Assembly (NCBI RefSeq): GCF_000024125.1
Contig: NC_013222.1
Span: 744,001-808,000, forward strand
From: Robiginitalea biformata HTCC2501
Lineage (GTDB): Bacteria; Bacteroidota; Bacteroidia; Flavobacteriales; Flavobacteriaceae
Length of the DNA stretch: 64,000 bases
Direction: 5' to 3'
Both the position numbers and the translations under genes were made by a program. The notes beneath the pieces were generated by a model. That model searched no databases. It was not told where the DNA came from and saw nothing but the letters and a program-made list of their open reading frames with translations. Positions 58,222-64,000 of this stretch are shown piece after piece; positions within the stretch are counted from its first letter, which is position 1; each line of letters begins with the position of its first letter.

Positions 58222-58585
58222 GGGAATCGAATTTTTTTAGCAGGATGTTCGTGGCTTTTGAAACCCCCTCAAAATCGGGCATTTCCCTTCCAATGTATAA
58301 AATAACGAACGCAAAGCTTCCCTTTGTATTGTTAAAAGTCCCGGGCTTTTCCAGGCGGAAGGCCTCGCGCATCAACCGTTTGATCCGGTTGCGTTGCACG
58401 GCCTTCCGGAAGGAGCGCTTGGGCACGGCAAATCCGGCCTGGAACGGCACGGGCTCCGGGAGGGGTGTTTCCAGGTAGTACAACAGCAGCGGGTAGGCTT
58501 TAACCGTGCGACCCTTGCGGAAAACCTCCTCCCACAATTTCCGGTGCGCCAGTTTTTCCCGTTTGGGGAATCGAAAAGAAACCAT
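58199..58585 (-). CDS. rnpA: Ribonuclease P protein component
   Basis: 128 residues from ATG 58585 (MVSFRFPKREKL); the longer reading from 58627 adds 14 residues that do not fit the family. The conserved basic motif RNRIKRLMREAFRLEK is present. RnpA assists the catalytic RNA in maturing tRNA 5' ends. Its -7 box ends 3 nt before the ATG, and its end overlaps the S41 peptidase gene. rpmH and dnaA, the common neighbours elsewhere, are absent. Confidence 0.92.
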   Translation of the reverse strand: MVSFRFPKREKLAHRKLWEEVFRKGRTVKAYPLLLYYLETPLPEPVPFQAGFAVPKRSFRKAVQRNRIKRLMREAFRLEKPGTFNNTKGSFAFVILYIGREMPDFEGVSKATNILLKKFDSHEAVTED

Positions 58586-58588
58586 GTC

Positions 58589-58596
58589 CAAAAATA
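58589..58596 (-). promoter_or_regulatory. -7 promoter box for rnpA, abutting its ATG
   Basis: Minus-strand 58596-58589 reads TATTTTTG, a full TAnnTTTG match that ends 3 nt before the rnpA ATG, suggesting a leaderless transcript. No TTG at -33 spacing was found. Confidence 0.5.
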
Positions 58597-58724
58597 GGAA
58601 TAAATCCCCCAGCAGCCCGGATGACAAATATCATATATTCCAGGCCCCCCAGGCCCTAACTTGCCGGATATAAACCGGGGATCCCCCCTGCACGAAATCA
58701 CCTTTTATCTAGAAACTACCTTCT

Positions 58725-60590
58725 ATGGGAAATTTAGCTGTAAAGACCCTGGACACCTCCCTGGAAAGGGCGCAATACTACCGGCAATTGCTAACGGATA
58801 TCGCGGCCCTGGAGGTGATGCTCGAAGACGGCCTTTTTGAGCGGAACGAAATGCACATCGGCGCGGAACAGGAATTTTGCCTGGTAAATGCGGATTGGGA
58901 GCCCTCCATGAACGCCCCCAAGATCCTCAGCGACCTGAACGAGCCGCATTTTACGCCCGAACTGACCCGGTATAACCTGGAGATCAATCTGGACCCGAGG
59001 CGGTTGCAGGGAACCTGCCTCTCGGACATGCACAACCAGCTCAGGGACCTGCTCGGCCGCGCTCAAGAAGCGGCGGCAAGGCACGGCGACAAAATTATCC
59101 TCACCGGGGTCCTGCCCACCATCAGCACCCGCCACCTTGGCCAGGCATATATGGCCCCGCTCAACCGCTACCGCATCCTGAATGAAGCCGTGAAGCACGT
59201 CCGGGATTCCGACCTGGAAATGCATATCAAAGGGGTGGACGAGGTGAATCTGCACCACGACTCCATCATGTATGAAGGGTGCAACACGAGCTTCCAGAGC
59301 CACCTCCAGATAGACCCGGAGGATTTCTCAAGCGCCTATAACTGGGCCCAGGCCATCGCCGGCCCCGTCCTGTCGGTATGTGCCAATTCGCCCTTGCTGA
59401 TGGGACGCGAACTCTGGGAGGAAACCCGGATTGCCCTTTTTTCGCAGAGCGTGGACACCCGCAGGAGTACCTTCCGGCTCAATGAGCGCGAGCCGCGGGT
59501 AGGCTTCGGATCCGAATGGGAGACCGGCAGTGCCGCAGATTTTTTTAAGCGGTCCGTGGCGCGATACCGCAGCCTGATATCAACGGATTTTGAGGCGTCG
59601 GACAGCCTGGAACAGGTAAACCGCGGCCAGGCCCCCGCCCTGACCGCACTGAGCCTGTACAATGGTACGGTTTACCCCTGGAACCGTCTCTGTTATGGCC
59701 GGGGCGGAAAGAAACCGCACCTGCGGATCGAAAACCGCTACCTGCCTTCCGGACCTACAACGGCCGATGAGATCGCCAACCTGGCTTTCTGGACAGGGAT
59801 CATGACGGGACGCCCCTCCGAGTTCGACGACATCCGCAAGAAAATGGATTTCCGGGACGCCAAAAAGAACTTTTTCCATGCCGCCCGCTACGGTATGTCC
59901 GCCCAGTTCCGCTGGCAGGGAAAAGATGTCCCGGCCCGGGAACTCCTGCTGGATTTCTTCCTGCCCATTGCCTATCGGGGGCTTTCCCGGATGCAGGTGG
60001 CCGGTGCGGACATCACCAAATACTTAAAACTGATCGAGAATCGGATCCGGAGTCAATCGGGAGCCGAATGGAAGATAAGAACCTACCGGGAACTCCGGAA
60101 AGAGCTTCGCCAGCCCGATGCGCTTCGCGTACTGACCGCCAGCCTGTACAACCGTTCACTCAAGGGGTATCCGGTAGCCACCTGGAAAAAGTATACCTGC
60201 AACGAGGTGTTCAGCGGCCGCCGTTCCGCGAGTGTTCGCGACCTGATGAGTACCCGGATCATCACGGCCCATGAGAACGACAGCGCAGCCCTGGTGGTGC
60301 ACCTGATGAAATGGAACGGGTTCCACCACCTTCCTGTATTGGACGGAAACCAGGAATTGATTGGCCTGCTCAGTTGGAAGGATGTCGGGGAACTGGCGGA
60401 TAGTCCCGAAATATACGATATGCGGATTGCCGACCTGATGAAAACGGAATTGATAACCACAGGCCCGGATAAATCCATTCGATCGGCCCGGGAACTGATG
60501 GCCTCCTACGGGATCCATTGTCTTCCCGTCGTCTCGGGTCGGGAACTGATAGGCCTGCTTACTTCAACAGACATTGATAACGAAGACTGA
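58725..60590 (+). CDS. Carboxylate-amine ligase (GCS2 family) fused to two CBS domains
   Basis: 621 residues. The first about 470 residues are a glutamate-cysteine-ligase-type GCS2 domain (HIGAEQEFCLV, ELTRYNLEINLDPR, PHLRIENRYLPSGPT). The C-terminal about 115 residues are a CBS pair (VRDLMSTRIITAHENDSA ... VIGLLSWKD-like, then ADLMKTELITTGPDKSIR ... LIGLLTSTDI), which usually bind adenosyl nucleotides and regulate the enzyme. It may form a gamma-glutamyl-type or other amide bond between a carboxylate and an amine; substrates are unknown. Overlaps the following metallohydrolase by 17 nt. Confidence 0.87.
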   Translation: MGNLAVKTLDTSLERAQYYRQLLTDIAALEVMLEDGLFERNEMHIGAEQEFCLVNADWEPSMNAPKILSDLNEPHFTPELTRYNLEINLDPRRLQGTCLSDMHNQLRDLLGRAQEAAARHGDKIILTGVLPTISTRHLGQAYMAPLNRYRILNEAVKHVRDSDLEMHIKGVDEVNLHHDSIMYEGCNTSFQSHLQIDPEDFSSAYNWAQAIAGPVLSVCANSPLLMGRELWEETRIALFSQSVDTRRSTFRLNEREPRVGFGSEWETGSAADFFKRSVARYRSLISTDFEASDSLEQVNRGQAPALTALSLYNGTVYPWNRLCYGRGGKKPHLRIENRYLPSGPTTADEIANLAFWTGIMTGRPSEFDDIRKKMDFRDAKKNFFHAARYGMSAQFRWQGKDVPARELLLDFFLPIAYRGLSRMQVAGADITKYLKLIENRIRSQSGAEWKIRTYRELRKELRQPDALRVLTASLYNRSLKGYPVATWKKYTCNEVFSGRRSASVRDLMSTRIITAHENDSAALVVHLMKWNGFHHLPVLDGNQELIGLLSWKDVGELADSPEIYDMRIADLMKTELITTGPDKSIRSARELMASYGIHCLPVVSGRELIGLLTSTDIDNED

Positions 60591-61806
60591 ATCTGACGCA
60601 CCTCGGGAAATCAGGGATACCGGGATCCGGATCATCGGCGATATTCGCGGGCCGGAGCCCGGGGCTACGCTGATTTGTTTCGGCGGAATCCACGGCAACG
60701 AGCCGGCCGGTATCCTGGCGCTGGAGGAAGTTTTCCGCCAGCTGGAATCCGCAAAGGAGCCCCTGTCTGCCGGGCGGTTTATCGGGGTGCGTGGCAACCT
60801 CCCCGCCCTCCGGCGGAGCAAGCGTTACCTGGAGCAGGACCTGAACCGGATTTGGACGCGGACCCGGATCGGGCAGGTGTGTGCCACCGCCCCGGGCGAG
60901 CGGTCTACGGAAGAGCACCAGCTCGCCGAGATCCTCACATGGCTCCGGGAACTCCTGGAGGAAGAGCAGCCCCCGTTCTATTTTATCGATTTGCACACCA
61001 CTTCGAGCCCTACCCTGCCATTTGTAACCATGAACGACGCGGTCATCAACCGGAAGTTTGCACAGCTCTTCCCGGTCCCGGTAATCCTCGGGATTGAAGA
61101 ATACCTGGACGGGCCGCTATTGAGTTATATCAACGAATTGGGCTATGTTTCCCTGGGCTTTGAATCCGGGCAGCACCAGGAGCCGTCGGCCGCAGACTCC
61201 GCTGTGGACTTTGTCAGGCTTGCGCTGATCTTTGCCGGGCTGCTATCCGATACGGGCGGGAGGGAAACGCGGAGCCGGCTTGCGAACCTGCGGGAGGCGG
61301 CAAAAGGGGACGCTGCATTTTACGAGGTGTACTACCGCCATGCCCTGCAAAGCGCCCGGGAATTTCGCATGGTACGCGGCCTGAAGAGCTTCCAGCCCCT
61401 GCCGGGCGGCACGCTGCTGGCCCACGACCGGGACGAACCGGTGTTTCTCAAACGCAAGGGCATCCTGTTTATGCCGCTCTATCAGGAGCAGGGGGAAGAG
61501 GGGTTTTTCCTGATCCGCCGCATAGCGCCCTGGGCCCTGAAGCTTTCGGCCTGGTTACGGCGTTTCCGGTTCCAGGACTGGCTGGCCTTCCTGCCGGGGA
61601 TCCGTTGGGCGGACGGCAACACGCTCCTGGTTAACCTGCGCATTGCCCGCTTCTTCAGCAAGCCGCTGTTCCACCTGTTGGGATTCCGAAGCCGCCACCG
61701 CGGCCGCTCCCACCTGCTCCTGACCAACCGGGAACGCACGGCCCGGAATGCGGATTACCGGGATACTTTCTGGTTCAGCCTCAAGCGGCCGGGTCGTTTG
61801 CGGTAA
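60574..61806 (+). CDS. Succinylglutamate desuccinylase/aspartoacylase-type zinc hydrolase
   Basis: 410 residues from a TTG at 60574, overlapping the ligase by 17 nt; no ATG occurs in frame before the active-site motifs, so a non-ATG start is needed. Zinc ligands: GGIHGNE (H40, E43) and DLHTTSS (H141); DLNRIW and GFESGQH (likely catalytic Glu) follow the family. Such enzymes hydrolyse N-acyl bonds of amino acids or small peptides. The C-terminal part (about 240-410) is an extra domain with a basic end. The overlap with an amide-forming ligase suggests a make-and-break pair. Confidence 0.85.
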   Translation: MITKTESDAPREIRDTGIRIIGDIRGPEPGATLICFGGIHGNEPAGILALEEVFRQLESAKEPLSAGRFIGVRGNLPALRRSKRYLEQDLNRIWTRTRIGQVCATAPGERSTEEHQLAEILTWLRELLEEEQPPFYFIDLHTTSSPTLPFVTMNDAVINRKFAQLFPVPVILGIEEYLDGPLLSYINELGYVSLGFESGQHQEPSAADSAVDFVRLALIFAGLLSDTGGRETRSRLANLREAAKGDAAFYEVYYRHALQSAREFRMVRGLKSFQPLPGGTLLAHDRDEPVFLKRKGILFMPLYQEQGEEGFFLIRRIAPWALKLSAWLRRFRFQDWLAFLPGIRWADGNTLLVNLRIARFFSKPLFHLLGFRSRHRGRSHLLLTNRERTARNADYRDTFWFSLKRPGRLR

Positions 61807-61851
61807 TTATCAGGGGGCAGCAGGGTCCGAAAGTGTACTCGGGCAACCCGA

Positions 61852-63696
61852 TTATTGCCCGGGCTGCCAGATGTTGTTTTCCAGGTCGATATCCGCCATG
61901 AGGCCGGACGGGTCGATGGCAATGGCCTGAATTTCGTCTATCGGGATAACCAGGACCAGGTCGTAGACGGGTTGCGCCCAGGGCCAGTCCGCTTTTACTT
62001 CCCGCTCAAAGCCGGCGTACGGATTCTCCTTTTCGGCCCGCATCATCCTCAGGGGCAGGTAATAGGTTTTCCGGGTCCCGTCATTCAGGGCTACCAGCAA
62101 GTCGATGGGCATCGGCATCAGGCCGATGCGCTCCAGGGAAACCCGGGTGCCGCCTTCCACGGCTTCCACGCTTTTCACCCCGTAATCGATTGTATTCGCC
62201 GTGCGCGTAAAATCGTTCAGGTACCACTCGAGCTCCGCCCCGCTGACCTTTTCGGCCACCCGGATAAAATCGTTCGGCGTGGGGTGCCTGAACTGGAATT
62301 CCCGGTAATAGCGCCGGATGGTCTCCATGAGCTTGTCCTGCCCGATCACGTATCCGAGCTGGGCCAGGAATACAGCCCCTTTGCTATAGGCGGAGATACC
62401 GTACCCCCCGTTAAAGTCGTACCGGTCCGCATGGGTGGTGAGCGGTTGCTCCCGCCCCGAGGCGGCCAGGCTGCGGTAGCCGTTGTAGGACCCGGCGAAG
62501 GGGTTCTCCCGTTGCCGCTCCATAACCGCATCCATGCACAGGGCCGAGATAAACGAGGTGAAGCCTTCGTCCATCCACTCGTGGCGGGATTCGTTGGTGG
62601 CCAGGACGTGCTGGAACCAGGAGTGCGCCATTTCGTGGACGGTTACACCCACCAGGCTCCCGAAGGAGCGCTCCCCGGTGATGAGCGTGCTCATGGCGTA
62701 CTCCATGCCCCCGTCGCCCCCCTGGATAATGGAGTACTGGTCGTAGGGGTAAGGCCCGATATTCCGGTTGAAAAATTCCATGGTTGCCGCAGCTTTGGGC
62801 TGCAGGTTTTTCCAGTTCTCCAGGATTTCCGGGTTGTCCTTGTACAGGAAGTGGAGTAGCGTCCCGTTGTCCAGGCGAAGGGTATCGTGGAGGTAATCCG
62901 GGTCGGCGGCCCACATGAAATCGTGGACATTGGGCGCTTTGAAATGCCAGGTCAGCGTCTTGCCCCGGGTGCGGACGGAGGTGCCGGGTTTCTCGTAGCC
63001 GTGCCCGATTTCCTGGGGGTTCTGCAGGTACCCTGTTCCGCCCACGGTGTAGTCCTTGTCAATGGTCAGTTTCAGGTCAAAGTCTCCCCATACCCCGTGG
63101 AATTCCCGTGCGATGTACGGGTCGGCGTGCCAGCCCTCAAAATCGTATTCGGCGAGTTTCGGGTACCACTGGCTCATGGACAGGGCCACCCCTTCGCGGT
63201 TGTTGCGCCCGGAGCGGCGGATCTGTACGGGTACCTGCCCTTCAAACTCCATGTCAAAGGTCGTTTTACTTCCGGGAAGCAGCGGCTCAGCGAGCTCCAC
63301 CACCAGGACGGTACCTTCCTCCTGGTAGCTCAGCGCTGTGCCGTCCTGGGTCAGGGAAGTGGCGTGGAGGTAGCCGATTTCATCCGGGGATAACCCGGCA
63401 ATCCGGCTTTTGCCGTCTTCGGTCATCCGCCCGTCCGGGTCTTCAATGGCCTGCAGGCGCATGTCCATTTCGCTGCCGGGTTGAAAAGCGTTGAAATACA
63501 GGTGGTAGAATACCCGGTTCAGCGTATCGGGCGAATTATTGGTGTATACCAGTTTTTGCGTGCCGGTATAGCGGTAAGTTTCCACATCCATATCCACTTC
63601 CATCCGGTAGTCCACATGTTGCTGCCAGTAGGCGGTGTTGCCCTGGCCATAGGCCGTGGCGGTTGCAAGCAGGATAAGAAAAAAGAGACGTGTCAT
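61852..63696 (-). CDS. M1 family aminopeptidase, secreted
   Basis: 614 residues. Signal peptide (about 1-18, ending YGQ), N-terminal beta domain (YRYTGTQKLVYTNNSPDTL), then the thermolysin-like core with zinc motif VHEMAHSWFQH (about residue 352) and the third ligand in SRHEWMDEGFTSF. An M1 member acting in the periplasm or outside. It is 14 nt downstream of the protease gene at the window edge. Confidence 0.93.
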   Translation of the reverse strand: MTRLFFLILLATATAYGQGNTAYWQQHVDYRMEVDMDVETYRYTGTQKLVYTNNSPDTLNRVFYHLYFNAFQPGSEMDMRLQAIEDPDGRMTEDGKSRIAGLSPDEIGYLHATSLTQDGTALSYQEEGTVLVVELAEPLLPGSKTTFDMEFEGQVPVQIRRSGRNNREGVALSMSQWYPKLAEYDFEGWHADPYIAREFHGVWGDFDLKLTIDKDYTVGGTGYLQNPQEIGHGYEKPGTSVRTRGKTLTWHFKAPNVHDFMWAADPDYLHDTLRLDNGTLLHFLYKDNPEILENWKNLQPKAAATMEFFNRNIGPYPYDQYSIIQGGDGGMEYAMSTLITGERSFGSLVGVTVHEMAHSWFQHVLATNESRHEWMDEGFTSFISALCMDAVMERQRENPFAGSYNGYRSLAASGREQPLTTHADRYDFNGGYGISAYSKGAVFLAQLGYVIGQDKLMETIRRYYREFQFRHPTPNDFIRVAEKVSGAELEWYLNDFTRTANTIDYGVKSVEAVEGGTRVSLERIGLMPMPIDLLVALNDGTRKTYYLPLRMMRAEKENPYAGFEREVKADWPWAQPVYDLVLVIPIDEIQAIAIDPSGLMADIDLENNIWQPGQ

Positions 63697-63710
63697 ATTT
63701 CAATTGAATT

Positions 63711-64000
63711 TTAAGGTTGTGCATTGCCCCGGCTCACCTGGCTGGCCAGGATCAGGGCGTTATACAGATTCGCTATCCGCCCCGAGCGCGAGGCATCTGC
63801 AAGCGTACGCGCATTTTCCGGGTTGCCGCCCAGGATTACCTGAGACTTTACGGGCAATCCGGACTGCATGATGATTTTCTTTACCTGGGAGGCGGTAAGG
63901 TCCGGGAAGCGGGAGCGGATAACCGCGGCAATCCCGGCGACGGCCGGCGCGGCCATGGAGGTGCCGCCCTGGAAGTCATAGGCATTCCCGGGCATGGTGG
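63711..64000 (-). CDS. Subtilisin-like (S8) serine protease, C-terminal end only
   Basis: The minus strand enters from beyond 64000. The visible C-terminal about 96 residues contain the catalytic-Ser motif GGTSMAAPAVAGIAAV and helix SRFPDLTASQVKKIIMQSG typical of S8 proteases. The N-terminal part with Asp and His of the triad is outside the window. It lies just upstream of the M1 peptidase gene, probably co-transcribed. Confidence 0.85.
   Translation of the reverse strand, partial: TMPGNAYDFQGGTSMAAPAVAGIAAVIRSRFPDLTASQVKKIIMQSGLPVKSQVILGGNPENARTLADASRSGRIANLYNALILASQVSRGNAQP

Overview
The window looks like the chromosome of a high-GC marine-type member of the Flavobacteriaceae (Bacteroidota), something like Robiginitalea. 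Three things point there: Bacteroidota-type promoters (TAnnTTTG boxes, one with TTG exactly 19 nt upstream), family-specific genes (DUF4175, DUF4837, PorP/SprF, head-GIN, type IX secretion type B C-terminal domains), and the gliding locus order sprC-sprD-sprB-sprF. The genus is an inference from gene content and base composition. No plasmid, phage, IS element or CRISPR array was seen.

Layout. 1-11.6 kb: a GH3-family protein (cut by the left edge), an M23 peptidase, TatA, a large PD40/OmpA envelope protein, two tandem 56-residue membrane-protein paralogues, a DUF4837 lipoprotein, a LysM lytic transglycosylase, phosphoglycerate kinase, the DNA polymerase III delta' subunit, a DoxX protein and an OmpH/Skp-like lipoprotein. 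11.9-24.5 kb: methyltransferase, MnmG, YbeY and DUF4175 on the minus strand, then GltX and an SPFH protein on plus, then a YtxH/holin-like/small-protein stress-type operon and GlnS on minus.

24.8-43.6 kb is the centrepiece: a tightly packed four-gene plus-strand locus matching sprCDBF of Flavobacterium johnsoniae gliding motility. It encodes two type IX secretion type B cargo proteins (750 aa and 4484 aa), each followed directly by a PorP/SprF-like protein, the first of which is fused to two SPOR-like modules. The 4484-aa SprB carries two families of higher-order repeats with about 570-aa and 605-aa periods.

43.7-51.3 kb: FolB, tRNA-Cys, a LysE exporter, a head-GIN protein and RNase R, then a low-GC gene-poor stretch (47.8-48.5 kb) with DnaA-box-like sequences and a palindromic promoter, then a low-GC NTF2-like gene between short inverted repeats, then RpiB, a zinc-type CDF transporter, a GNAT acetyltransferase and a small possible nuclease-fold protein. 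51.4-58.6 kb is a minus-strand run: RnpA, S41 peptidase, a secreted PqqB-like hydrolase and a fructosamine kinase with overlapping ends, followed by a PQQ-type dehydrogenase with a cytochrome c domain and a Gfo/Idh oxidoreductase. 58.7-64 kb: a GCS2-CBS ligase overlapping an AstE/AspA-type metallohydrolase, an M1 aminopeptidase and the end of a subtilisin-like protease.

Best candidates for something little described: the SPOR-like module shared by the OmpA protein and SprD, the paired cargo/adaptor layout of the spr locus, the GCS2-CBS plus AspA pair, the NTF2-like low-GC cassette, and the possible replication origin at 47.8-48.4 kb.
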